Positions 1-6,625 are shown, counted from the first letter of the stretch. The stretch is 10,070 nucleotides of DNA from Deltaproteobacteria bacterium (GCA_018262455.1 JAGSPR010000241.1:1-10070), one strand, 5' to 3'. Translations and numbers: made by a program. The notes: generated by a model not told the origin, from the letters alone.

Positions 1-714
1 CCGATCGGTGCCGACGACGACGAATCCCAGGTCCCGATCACGACGCGGACCGGCTCGGTGGGCATCACCGGCGAGTGGGAGCAGCGGGTCGATCGTCGGG
101 GCAACCTGTCCCCGCTCGCGCCCGAGGCAGGATTTCGGCTCGAGGCCCAGGCTTCGTTCGCGGGGCCGTTCTTCCTCGGCCAGGACACGTTCATCAAGCT
201 CTCGGCCGGCGGGTCGAAGTACTGGCCGGTCGGCGACAACCTCGTGCTGCGTGCAGACCTCCGCTACGACCAGGGCTTTCCGCTCGGCGGCGACTCGCTG
301 CTGCCCGAGGTCGAGCGGTTCTTCGCCGGCGGTGATTCGACCGTGCGCGGCTACGACGACGATCGCCTGGCGACCGAGATCGTCCAGGTCGCGGTGCCCC
401 CGCTCGACAACATCACGCAGATCCGCATCCTGCCCGCCGGCGGGAACATCCGCATGCTCGGCAGCGTCGATGCGCAGCTGCGGATCTTCCGGCTGCTGTC
501 CGCCGGGCTGTTTGCGGACGCTGGCCTCATCACGAACCAGTGGAGCACGGTCACGCTCGACGACGTCCGACCCTCGGTCGGGATGGCCCTCGTGCGCGTC
601 GTGACCCCGTTCGGCTCGTTCGCCCTGGAGCGTGCCATCCCGCTGCGCCCTCGGCTCGGGGATGACCCGCTCGGCCGGTGGCACATCAGCTTCGCGGCGC
701 GCGCGCAGTTCTGA
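1..714 (+). CDS. Omp85-family outer-membrane barrel protein (BamA/TamA type), 3' part
   Basis: C-terminal 237 residues of an outer-membrane beta-barrel protein; the reading frame is open to the left edge, so the start and any POTRA domains lie outside the window. The segment FFAGGDSTVRGY (319-354) matches the conserved Omp85 signature FxAGG...VRGY/F, whose Arg sits in the loop that folds back into the barrel lumen. Amphipathic strands follow, and the protein ends in RAQF with a C-terminal Phe, the usual BamA recognition signal of outer-membrane proteins. Omp85 members insert barrel proteins into the outer membrane (BamA) or help autotransporter and surface-protein export (TamA). The visible part cannot separate BamA from TamA or from a two-partner-secretion relative. 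No downstream gene is coupled: a 117-nt gap with a new promoter follows. The family call is firm, the subfamily open. Confidence 0.85.
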   Translation, partial: PIGADDDESQVPITTRTGSVGITGEWEQRVDRRGNLSPLAPEAGFRLEAQASFAGPFFLGQDTFIKLSAGGSKYWPVGDNLVLRADLRYDQGFPLGGDSLLPEVERFFAGGDSTVRGYDDDRLATEIVQVAVPPLDNITQIRILPAGGNIRMLGSVDAQLRIFRLLSAGLFADAGLITNQWSTVTLDDVRPSVGMALVRVVTPFGSFALERAIPLRPRLGDDPLGRWHISFAARAQF

Positions 715-725
715 GCGGATTGCAG

Positions 726-760
726 CCGACGTCCTCGCCGCGCTCCGCGACTCTCGTCGG
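726..760 (+). terminator. Possible hairpin downstream of the Omp85 gene
   Basis: CCGACG (726-731) pairs with CGTCGG (755-760), and a small CGCG-CTC-CGCG hairpin (739-749) is nested between them. It begins 12 nt after the Omp85 stop codon, where a terminator is expected. There is no T-tract, so if it ends transcription it would not be a classical intrinsic terminator. In DNA this GC-rich such pairings arise easily by chance. Confidence 0.25.
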
Positions 761-777
761 TCAATGGCCGGCCGGGG

Positions 778-806
778 TTGACGTCGGCCCCGGTCGCCCG
801 CAAGAT
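778..806 (+). promoter_or_regulatory. Sigma70-like promoter for the small basic protein gene
   Basis: TTGACG at 778-783 (5 of 6 matches to the -35 consensus) lies exactly 17 nt from CAAGAT at 801-806, which keeps the key second A and last T of a -10 box. Transcription would begin near 813 and give a leader of about 20 nt that contains the GGAG ribosome binding site at 821-824. An inverted repeat, CCGGGG (772-777) and CCCCGG (788-793), brackets the -35 box and could be an operator or part of an upstream terminator. Confidence 0.5.
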
Positions 807-831
807 GCCGCCCCACCGAAGGAGACTCAGC

Positions 832-969
832 ATGGGACGCGGAGATAATCGTCAGACGCCGAAGATGAAGCGCAAGCGCAGCCAGGCCAAGCTCAAGGCC
901 CGGATCAAGCGCAAGATCACCGCGGCCAAGGCCGCCAAGAAGCCGGCCGCTCCTTCGAAGAAGAAGTAA
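832..969 (+). CDS. Small, highly basic 45-residue protein, THX-like N-terminus
   Basis: Encodes 45 residues, almost half Lys or Arg, with no acidic residue except Asp5. The start at 832 is chosen because GGAG (821-824) lies 7 nt upstream and a good promoter precedes it; the in-frame ATGs further up lack such a site. The opening MGRGD is the same as in many small-subunit ribosomal proteins bTHX (typically MGKGD/MGRGD followed by basic residues), but the later GK-I-x-G-T/S-Y-G part of that family is absent. Instead there is a Lys/Arg-rich probable helix (residues 11-29) and an Ala/Lys/Pro tail (30-45), reminiscent of histone-H1-like tails. It therefore probably binds RNA or DNA, on the ribosome or the nucleoid. 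It stands 28 nt ahead of the thioesterase gene and may be cotranscribed with it. The gene looks real; its function is unproven. Confidence 0.75.
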   Translation: MGRGDNRQTPKMKRKRSQAKLKARIKRKITAAKAAKKPAAPSKKK

Positions 970-997
970 GCTTGTCGCCGGAGGTAACTCCGAGCAC

Positions 998-1465
998 ATG
1001 ACGCCCGACGAAACCCGCTGCGTGATGACGCAGATCGTGATGCCGATGCACACCAACGGGGTGGCCGGCGTGATGTTCGGTGGCGTGATGATGCAATGGA
1101 TCGACGTGTGCGCCGGCGTCGCGGCGATGCGTCACGCCGGCGGCACCGTGCTCACCGCGTCGATCGATCGGCTCGATTTTCTGTCGCCGGTGCACGTCGG
1201 CGAGATCGTGGTACTGCAGGCCCAGGTGAACTACACGTCCCGCACCTCGATGGAGGTCGGCTGCCGCGTCGAGACCGAGGACATGCGGCACCGGACGCGA
1301 CGCTACGTTACCAAGGCGTACCTGACGTTCGTCGCGATCGATGATCACGGCAAGCCCCGGGCGATCGACAGGCTCGGCCTCGCGACCGAGGCCGATCACC
1401 GGCGTCACACCGAAGCGGAGCACCGTCGCGCAGAGCGGCTACGCGCCGCGGGAAGATCATCATGA
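998..1465 (+). CDS. Acyl-CoA thioesterase, hotdog fold (YciA/BACH-like)
   Basis: A 155-residue single-hotdog thioesterase expected to hydrolyse acyl-CoA to free acid and CoA in the cytoplasm. The family pattern is clear: PMHTN with Asn20, VMFGG (residues 25-29) on the loop before the central helix, WID with Asp36 at the helix start, [12 protein letters not shown] (58-69), and SRTSMEV (81-87). Asn20 and Asp36 correspond to the active-site Asn/Asp of YciA-type enzymes. After about residue 115 the sequence becomes a charged Arg/His/Glu-rich tail not typical of the core fold. The start at 998 gives the usual short lead-in to the conserved block; GGAGG at 980-984 is 13 nt away, a little far, and the next in-frame ATG (1025) has no better site. 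The stop codon overlaps the start of the next gene (ATGA, 1462-1465), so the two are translationally coupled. Chain-length preference cannot be read from the sequence. Confidence 0.9.
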   Translation: MTPDETRCVMTQIVMPMHTNGVAGVMFGGVMMQWIDVCAGVAAMRHAGGTVLTASIDRLDFLSPVHVGEIVVLQAQVNYTSRTSMEVGCRVETEDMRHRTRRYVTKAYLTFVAIDDHGKPRAIDRLGLATEADHRRHTEAEHRRAERLRAAGRSS

Positions 1466-2250
1466 TGGCCGTCAACGTGGATCGCTCGAGCTGGGGACGA
1501 CTGCGGATCAGCGGCGGGGATCGCGTGCGTTTCCTCCAGGGTCTCACCACCGTCAACGTCGAACAGCTCGCCGACGGTGCGCATGGATGGGGCGCGATCC
1601 TGAACCCGAAGGGTCGCGTACTGTCGGTCATCGATCTCGCGCGGACCGGCGATGCGTTCGTGCTGGCGTGCCAGGGTGACATCGCCGAGAAGACCCACGC
1701 GATCCTCGAACGCTACGCGGTGATGGACGACGTCGTGTTCGAGCCGATCACCGGCCCCGCCCACCAGACCTGGGATGACCTCGCGCGGGTGTGGACCGCG
1801 CCGATCGTCGAGGGTGCCGCGGCCGGGATGCTGGAGGAGTCCGATCGAGCGGTCGAGCGACTGCGGATCTGCGCCGGGTTCCTGCGCTACGGCGTCGACG
1901 TCGACGAGGACCACTTCCCGTTCGAGACCCCGCTCGCCAAGCTCCTCGACTACGGCAAGGGCTGCTACGTCGGCCAGGAGCCGGTGTTTCGCGTCCACGC
2001 CCAGGGCAACTCGGCTCGGATGCTGCGGGGGCTCGTGATCGACGGGACGGCACCGATCGCCAGCGGCTCGGTGATCGAGCATCCGACCAAAGACAACGCG
2101 GGCAAAGTGACCTCGTCGATCGCCAACGACGGGGTCACGCTCGCGCTCGGCTACCTGCATCGGACCACCTGGGAGCCCGGGGGGACGGTCAAGATCGAGG
2201 GCCGCCGGGCGGTCGTTCACGAGCTGCCGATGACGGAGACGCCAGCATGA
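1462..2250 (+). CDS. ygfZ: YgfZ/GcvT-like folate-binding Fe-S maintenance protein
   Basis: A 262-residue member of the YgfZ branch of the GcvT (aminomethyltransferase) fold. The diagnostic motif is KGCYVGQE at residues 166-173 with conserved Cys168; the upstream segment [18 protein letters not shown] is the usual YgfZ lead-in, and the N-terminus ([16 protein letters not shown]) matches the family pattern for the folate-binding core. In E. coli YgfZ is cytoplasmic, binds tetrahydrofolate and supports synthesis or repair of Fe-S clusters in proteins such as MiaB. The protein is shorter than E. coli YgfZ (326 residues), mostly in the C-terminal barrel. Two ATG codons are adjacent (1462 and 1465). 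The first gives the 4-nt ATGA overlap with the thioesterase gene, and the gene's own stop overlaps the next start (ATGA, 2247-2250). Family assignment is firm. Confidence 0.9.
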   Translation: MMAVNVDRSSWGRLRISGGDRVRFLQGLTTVNVEQLADGAHGWGAILNPKGRVLSVIDLARTGDAFVLACQGDIAEKTHAILERYAVMDDVVFEPITGPAHQTWDDLARVWTAPIVEGAAAGMLEESDRAVERLRICAGFLRYGVDVDEDHFPFETPLAKLLDYGKGCYVGQEPVFRVHAQGNSARMLRGLVIDGTAPIASGSVIEHPTKDNAGKVTSSIANDGVTLALGYLHRTTWEPGGTVKIEGRRAVVHELPMTETPA

Positions 2251-3527
2251 GAGTGGGGCGGACCGGGCTCGGGCTCGCGCTCGGGCTCGGGCTCGGCGGC
2301 TGCACCCTGATCACCGACAGCTTCGTCACCAACGACTTCTCCGGCGATCTTTATCCGATCCAGGTCCAGACCGACAGCGGGGCGGTGGTCGTTGGGCTGC
2401 GCGAGCTCGGCACACCCGATCGCGTCGCCGTGCTCGATCTGCTGTCACCACTCACCGTCGTTGACCCCGGCGTCGATGTCGCTCCCACGGTGACCCGGGC
2501 TGACTTGATCGTGCTGGGGGAGCGCGGCGGCGTGCTCGACCTGCCCCGTGGTCAGTTCACCAATGCCCGGGTCCTCGCGCTGCATCCGTGCAAGACGTCG
2601 AGCGATCCGGCGGCCGACCCGACGTGCTTCGTCGGACCCGACACGGCCCCCCGCCCGTTCGACGCGATCATCGGCGCTGACTCCCTCGCCGGAGACGCCG
2701 TGCGGTTACGACTCGGTGACAACCAGGTGTTCGTGCTCGCCGACGTGGCAGGGGGGGAACCACAGCGCGCGCTCGCGTGCGATGCGGTGTTCCCGTCGCC
2801 GTACCGCGGGGGAGGAACCCTCGTGCTCGCGGGGACCGAGCTGTCGTTCTCCGGCCGTCGCGTCACCATGCAGACCTGCCTGGGCGACGATCCCGATCCC
2901 TCGATCACCCAGAGCAAGCGCGGCACGGATGCGCTGATGCTGATCTCCACCGGCATTGGACGCTCGCTGCTCGGCGAGGCGGCGTACGAGCGATACCGGC
3001 TCGTCCACCCGTCAGCGCCGGCGCTCGCCGATCTCCCGATCGAAGCGGTCTCACTCCCGTCCGGATCCATCGAGGGTCGCCATGCGACGATCGATCGGCT
3101 GGCGATGGTTGCGCTCTCGAGCGCCACACCCCGCGCTCCGTGTCGGCATGTGTACGCGCATCATCTGTTGCTCGAGCACGACTGCCTCGCTGGCGAGGAC
3201 TGCCCGTGCGAGAACGGCAGCACGTTCTGCGCGATCCCGTCCATCGTCGAAGTCGCGCCAGCCGCCGGGCTCGACATGCTGATCATCCCCGATGACAACC
3301 CCACCCTGCAGGCGCTGCGCACCGAGCTGCGCCCGGATCAGCAGGAGATCGACGGGATCCTCGGCACGAGCGCGCTGCTCGACGCCGAGTTCGATATCGA
3401 CTATCCCCACGATCGCGTGCTCGCACGATGCACCACCTCGAAATGCGTGACGCGTCCTGCCCTGCCGGCTCGTAGCGAACGCGTGCGGGTGCAGGGCTGC
3501 ATCGATGCAGGACCCTTGCCGAACTGA
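2247..3527 (+). CDS. Cys-rich lipoprotein, aspartyl-protease-like fold with altered catalytic motifs
   Basis: A 426-residue predicted lipoprotein. The signal peptide has a Gly-Leu core and lipobox LGGC ending at Cys19; residues +2/+3 are Thr-Leu, so there is no inner-membrane retention Asp and the outer membrane is likely. The mature part has 12 further cysteines (115, 127, 178, 211, 299, 313, 319, 321, 328, 395, 400, 418), an even number that suggests disulfides. Two modules resemble the lobes of pepsin/retropepsin proteins. Lobe 1 has VAVLDLLSPL (60-69) where DTGS would stand, then FDAIIGADSL (138-147). Lobe 2 has LMLISTGIGRSLL (230-242) where DTGA would stand, then IDGILGTSALLDAEFDIDY (368-386), very like the closing strand of aspartyl proteases. 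Neither lobe keeps Asp-Thr-Gly intact, so proteolysis is doubtful and a binding or structural role more likely. The fold is inferred by eye; orthologues may be annotated only as hypothetical. The start at 2247 overlaps the YgfZ stop by 4 nt. The frame stays open far upstream, but only this start gives a signal peptide. Confidence 0.8.
   Translation: MRVGRTGLGLALGLGLGGCTLITDSFVTNDFSGDLYPIQVQTDSGAVVVGLRELGTPDRVAVLDLLSPLTVVDPGVDVAPTVTRADLIVLGERGGVLDLPRGQFTNARVLALHPCKTSSDPAADPTCFVGPDTAPRPFDAIIGADSLAGDAVRLRLGDNQVFVLADVAGGEPQRALACDAVFPSPYRGGGTLVLAGTELSFSGRRVTMQTCLGDDPDPSITQSKRGTDALMLISTGIGRSLLGEAAYERYRLVHPSAPALADLPIEAVSLPSGSIEGRHATIDRLAMVALSSATPRAPCRHVYAHHLLLEHDCLAGEDCPCENGSTFCAIPSIVEVAPAAGLDMLIIPDDNPTLQALRTELRPDQQEIDGILGTSALLDAEFDIDYPHDRVLARCTTSKCVTRPALPARSERVRVQGCIDAGPLPN
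2265..2294 (+). repeat. Hexanucleotide repeat GGGCTC x5 in a signal peptide
   Basis: Five consecutive 6-nt units, GGGCTC x2, GCGCTC, GGGCTC x2, encode the Gly-Leu-Gly-Leu-Ala-Leu-Gly-Leu-Gly-Leu core of the lipoprotein signal peptide (residues 7-16). Gain or loss of a unit keeps the frame and changes the hydrophobic core by two residues. Confidence 0.9.
3497..3510. repeat. 14-bp perfect palindrome CTGCATCGATGCAG
   Basis: Perfect dyad just inside the 3' end of the lipoprotein gene, 18 nt before the end of its coding sequence. It codes for part of the VQGCIDAG tail. As RNA it could form only a 5-bp stem with a TCGA loop; no T-tract follows. It may be chance. Confidence 0.5.
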
Positions 3528-3575
3528 TCCATCTCGGTCCGCAGCGAAGCAAGGATCGAGATCACCCTACGGCGA

Positions 3576-3595
3576 GGGTTCCCCTTGGGGGGCCC
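3576..3595. terminator. Candidate stem-loop between convergent genes
   Basis: GGGTTCCCC can pair with GGGGGGCCC across a very short loop, with two G-T wobbles. It lies in the 69-nt gap between the lipoprotein gene (+) and modC (-), where both transcripts must stop. No T-run follows on either strand, so a classical intrinsic terminator is not supported. A second weak pairing in the gap is ATCTCG (3531-3536) with CGAGAT (3557-3562). Confidence 0.3.
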
Positions 3596-3596
3596 G

Positions 3597-4337
3597 TCAC
3601 TCCTCCAGCGACGTGATCCCGGTCAGGACCTCGGTCGCAGTGCCGCGTGACACGACGTGGCCTCGCTCGACCCGGACCACCTGATCGGCGAGCTGCCGCG
3701 CTTCTGCCACCGAGTGGGTCACGTGGACCATCGGGATGGCGAGCTCCGCGACCAGCTCGCGGACCAGCGCGGTGAGCTGCGCGCGCAGATCGCGATCGAG
3801 CGCCGAGAACGGCTCGTCGAGCAACACCAGCTGAGGAGACCGCGCGATCGCGCGGGCAAGTGCCACGCGTTGCGCCTCGCCGCCCGAGAACGTGCGCGGC
3901 CGTCGATGCGCGAGGTGCGCCACCCCGAGCCGTTCGAGTAGCGCGAGGGCCTTGGGTTGGCGATCGACCCGCTGGATGTGGCCCATCCCGTACTCGACGT
4001 TGCCGAGCGCCGACATATGCGGGAACAGCGCGAGGCCCTGAAACACGTATGCCAGCCGGCGCTCGTGGGTCGCGACGTTGATGCTCGCCTGCCCGGTCTT
4101 GTGCTCGAGCCAGACCTCGTCTCCGAGCTGGACCCGACCGCGATCAGGCAGCGCGAGGCCGGCGAGCAGCGACAGGATCGTGCTCTTCCCCGACCCCGAT
4201 GGGCCCATGACACACGTGATGCCGGCCGGGCACGCAAGCTCGACATCGAGCACGAACTCGCCGCGCGCGAGCCGAAGCTCGGCGACGAGCGTCGGCGAGG
4301 CTCCCGGGGCGGGCGGTGTGCGGTATGGATCAGCCAC
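3597..4337 (-). CDS. modC: ModC-like molybdate ABC transporter ATPase, no TOBE domain
   Basis: A 246-residue ABC ATPase that would power molybdate import with ModB at the inner membrane. Motifs in order: Walker A GPSGSGKS (45-52), Q-loop Gln100 within YVFQGLALFPHMS, signature FSGGEAQRVALARA (150-163), Walker B LVLLDEP (170-176), D-loop SALD (178-181), switch His208. The GEFVLDVEL start, the loop before ERRLAYVFQ and the LFPH block are typical of ModC rather than of sulfate or phosphate ATPases. Full-length ModC has about 350 residues with a C-terminal TOBE (molybdate-binding) domain; this one stops right after the nucleotide-binding domain. The GTG start at 4337 overlaps the end of modB by 8 nt with no clear ribosome binding site, so translation is probably coupled. 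Substrate is inferred from family resemblance; tungstate cannot be excluded. Confidence 0.85.
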   Translation of the reverse strand: MADPYRTPPAPGASPTLVAELRLARGEFVLDVELACPAGITCVMGPSGSGKSTILSLLAGLALPDRGRVQLGDEVWLEHKTGQASINVATHERRLAYVFQGLALFPHMSALGNVEYGMGHIQRVDRQPKALALLERLGVAHLAHRRPRTFSGGEAQRVALARAIARSPQLVLLDEPFSALDRDLRAQLTALVRELVAELAIPMVHVTHSVAEARQLADQVVRVERGHVVSRGTATEVLTGITSLEE

Positions 4338-4998
4338 GATGGTAATGCAGCCGCCGCGTCATGCGGTTGGCGAAGAACAGCATGGTCACACCGAGCAACG
4401 TCGTCGCGACGGCCATCCAGAACACGCGATCGTCGTTCCCTCCGTGCAGCTGTTCCATGACGTAGATCGAGGCGGTCGGCATGCCCTTGATCCGCGAACC
4501 GATGACCATCTGGGTCGCGCCGTAATCGCCGAGCGCGCGCGCGAACCCCATCATCGCACCGGCCACGATGCCCGGCGCGGCGAGCGGCAGCACGATCGTG
4601 AACAAGATCCGGACCGGCCCGGCACCCAGCGTGCGCGCGGCATTGAGCAGCGTCGGATCGATCGACTCGAGCCCGAGGCGGATCGAGCGCACGACGAGCG
4701 GGATCGAGCCGACTGCCGCGGCGATCACCGCACCCTCGAAATTGAACACGATCGTGCGCCCGAACAGCGACTCCCAGGCACGGCCGATCGCGCCCTCGCT
4801 GCCGAGCGCGACGAGCAGGTAATAGCCGAGCACCGTCGGTGGCAGGACGAGCGGCGCCGAGATCACGGCGTCGACGAAGTCACGCGCGGGGAGCCGCCGC
4901 CATTGCAGGAGCAGCGCGAGCCCGATCCCCACGACGAGCGTCAACAGCGTCGCGAGGGTCGCGATCTGAAACGACAGCCACAGGGGCTCCCAGGTCAC
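4330..4998 (-). CDS. modB: ModB-like molybdate ABC transporter permease
   Basis: A 222-residue inner-membrane permease with about five hydrophobic segments (near residues 10-31, 46-64, 88-107, 131-155, 192-212). The cytoplasmic EAA-type coupling loop is AARTLGAGPVRILFTIVLP (120-138), which contacts the ATPase. ModB traits are SAPLVLPPTVLGYYLL (47-62) and GFARALGDYGATQMVIGS (151-168), corresponding to the ALGEFGAT segment of known ModB proteins. The GTG start at 4998 gives an N-terminus (TWEPLWLSFQIA) that fits the family, and it overlaps the stop of the upstream kinase gene by 4 nt (GTGA). The gene leads directly into modC. No ModA periplasmic binding protein is present in the window on either side of the operon, so the pair must borrow one encoded elsewhere, or the operon has lost it. 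Confidence 0.85.
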   Translation of the reverse strand: MTWEPLWLSFQIATLATLLTLVVGIGLALLLQWRRLPARDFVDAVISAPLVLPPTVLGYYLLVALGSEGAIGRAWESLFGRTIVFNFEGAVIAAAVGSIPLVVRSIRLGLESIDPTLLNAARTLGAGPVRILFTIVLPLAAPGIVAGAMMGFARALGDYGATQMVIGSRIKGMPTASIYVMEQLHGGNDDRVFWMAVATTLLGVTMLFFANRMTRRLHYHRG

Positions 4999-5738
4999 TC
5001 GGGGATTCTAACCACGAACACCGCGCCGAGGTCGCCTCGCTCCTCGACGTGAATCACGCCACCGTGCGCTTCCACTGCCAGCTTGCAGAAGTAGAGCCCG
5101 AGCCCGCGGTTAGCCCGCGCAGCCGCCCGCCGCGCCTCGACCTGGAAGTAGCGTCCGAAGATGGCGTCTCGATCGTTCGTTGGGACAGAGGGGCCATTGT
5201 TGCCGACGGCGATCTCGACGCCCTGCGCGTCGCGCTTGACGGCGACCGCACAGCGTCCCCCGCGCGGCGCGTAGCGGGTCGCGTTATCGAGCAGGTTCTC
5301 CATGACCCGCGCGAACAGATCGCGATCGAGCCGGACGACCAGGTCCGGATCGCAGGCGACGTGGAACGCAAGCTGGCGGACCTCGAAGTGCGCGCGGTTT
5401 CCCGAGCGCGCCTGTTCGATCAGCTCGGCCAGCCGAACCGGCGATGGTTGCACCCGCAGGATGCCGTCCTCGAGCTCGTCGACGTCGAGGATGGTCGACA
5501 CCAGGCCAAGCGCCTTGCCCAGGAGGGTGTTCGCATCGTCGATGTACTGCAGCGCGCGGGTGCGGCCGGCATCCTCGCCGTCGTCGAGCTCCTCGCGCAG
5601 GAGCTCGAGGCAGCCCTGGATCGCGGACAGCGGGCTGCGCAGATCGTGGACCACGAGCGCCGCGAGCACGCGCTTCTTGTCGCGAAGCTCGCGCGCACTA
5701 TCGAGCTCGGAGGCCACCGAGCTGGCAAGGATGGTCAT
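4995..5738 (-). CDS. Soluble orphan histidine kinase without sensor domain
   Basis: A 247-residue histidine kinase made only of the dimerisation/phosphoacceptor and ATP-binding domains. H-box VVHDLRSPLSAI with phosphoacceptor His31; N-box ENLLDNATRYAP (147-158); G1 box VGNNGPSVP (178-186); F-box IFGRYFQ (193-199); G2 box GLGLYFCKLAVEAHGG (212-227). No transmembrane segment, PAS or GAF domain is visible; only about 25 residues precede the H-box. In G1 the usual DxGxG reads NNGPS: Asn180 replaces the adenine-contacting Asp and Ser184 a Gly. This variant exists in some kinases but may reduce activity. No response-regulator gene is nearby. The ATG start lies 2 nt after the stop of the FHA-GGDEF gene, and its stop overlaps modB, so the kinase is embedded in one transcript between a c-di-GMP synthase and a transporter. 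Input could come through another protein binding its short N-terminus; the partner is unknown. Confidence 0.88.
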   Translation of the reverse strand: MTILASSVASELDSARELRDKKRVLAALVVHDLRSPLSAIQGCLELLREELDDGEDAGRTRALQYIDDANTLLGKALGLVSTILDVDELEDGILRVQPSPVRLAELIEQARSGNRAHFEVRQLAFHVACDPDLVVRLDRDLFARVMENLLDNATRYAPRGGRCAVAVKRDAQGVEIAVGNNGPSVPTNDRDAIFGRYFQVEARRAAARANRGLGLYFCKLAVEAHGGVIHVEERGDLGAVFVVRIPE

Positions 5739-5740
5739 CG

Positions 5741-6625
5741 TTATCCGGCCACGCGGTTCCGCCCACCCTCTTTGGCGGCGAACAGGTGGGTGTCGGCCTG
5801 CTTGACGAACTCGAGCACATCCTCGATCTCGCCGCGCAGGCTCGCCACGCCGATCGAGACCGTCACCGGGATGATGGCGTCCTCGAACTTGAACTCGGCC
5901 GTCTCGACGAGCTTGCGGATCTTCTCGGCGAACTGCATCGCGTTGTAGTGATCGATCTCGGGCAGCACGATCGCGAACTCTTCGCCGCCGTAGCGTGCGA
6001 GCACGTCCTCACGCCGGATCCGCGTCTTGATCACCGATGCCAGGTGCTTGAGCACGTGATCGCCGGCGAGGTGTCCGAAGCTGTCGTTGACACCCTTGAA
6101 CCGGTCGATATCGAACATGATGAGCGACAGATCTCGGCGATAGCGCAGCGCGCGCCCGATCTCGCGCTCCAGCGTCTCCACGAAGTACCGCCGGTTGAAC
6201 ACCTGAGTGAGACCATCGACCGTCGTCAGCCGGTAGATCTCCTCGTGATACGCGTTCTCGATGTTGTTGCCGGAAAGGAACTTGAAGATGCAGCGGCCGA
6301 CCTTGATGAAGTCGCCGTCGCGCAGGACGTACTCGTCGATCATCTCGTCGTTGACATAGGTGCCGTTGGTCGAACCCATGTCGCGGAGCATGATCGCGTT
6401 GCCGGTGTTGATGATCTTGCAGTGGTTGCGAGACACCGCTTCTTGATCGATCTGGATGTCAGCCTTCGACGACCGACCGATGATGATCTGGGGCCGGTTG
6501 AGGTTGAACTTCTTGCCGAGCTCCAGACCGTAGATCACGACAAGGCAGGCCTCCTTGGCGACCGGCCGATCACTGATCTTCGAGATGGCAGTGACGACGG
6601 TCTTGTTACGGCCGGTATCGCTCAC
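5741..6625 (-). CDS. FHA-GGDEF diguanylate cyclase
   Basis: A 294-residue cytoplasmic diguanylate cyclase expected to make c-di-GMP from two GTP. The FHA domain (about 31-117) has the phosphothreonine-binding motifs GRSS (50-53), SRNH (65-68) and GSTNG (84-88). The GGDEF domain (about 130-292) has [15 protein letters not shown] (171-185), the active loop RYGGEEFA (211-218) and an intact product-inhibition site RRED (204-207) five residues before GGEEF. The first 30 residues form a tail, [11 protein letters not shown], with Thr9 and Thr12. Bdellovibrio DgcB (Bd0742) has the same architecture, and there the FHA domain reads phosphorylation of the protein's own N-terminal tail; a similar switch is plausible here. 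The GTG start at 6625 is preceded by AGGA (6639-6636) at 10 nt and preserves the tail. First gene of the signalling-modBC operon. Enzymatic activity is well supported; the regulation is inferred. Confidence 0.92.
   Translation of the reverse strand: MSDTGRNKTVVTAISKISDRPVAKEACLVVIYGLELGKKFNLNRPQIIIGRSSKADIQIDQEAVSRNHCKIINTGNAIMLRDMGSTNGTYVNDEMIDEYVLRDGDFIKVGRCIFKFLSGNNIENAYHEEIYRLTTVDGLTQVFNRRYFVETLEREIGRALRYRRDLSLIMFDIDRFKGVNDSFGHLAGDHVLKHLASVIKTRIRREDVLARYGGEEFAIVLPEIDHYNAMQFAEKIRKLVETAEFKFEDAIIPVTVSIGVASLRGEIEDVLEFVKQADTHLFAAKEGGRNRVAG

Noticed and set aside
832..969. Calling the small basic gene ribosomal protein bTHX outright
   Set aside because: Only the first five residues agree; the conserved remainder of the bTHX family is missing, so a firm name is not justified.
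2247..3527. Calling the lipoprotein an active aspartyl protease
   Set aside because: Neither lobe keeps an Asp-Thr-Gly triad; only the fold resemblance is supportable.
3528..3596. Molybdenum-cofactor riboswitch or ModE box near modBC
   Set aside because: This gap is downstream of the modBC genes. Upstream, the genes abut others, leaving no leader for a riboswitch, and no ModE-type palindrome (ATCGnTATATAAC-like) was seen in the 71 nt before the cyclase gene.
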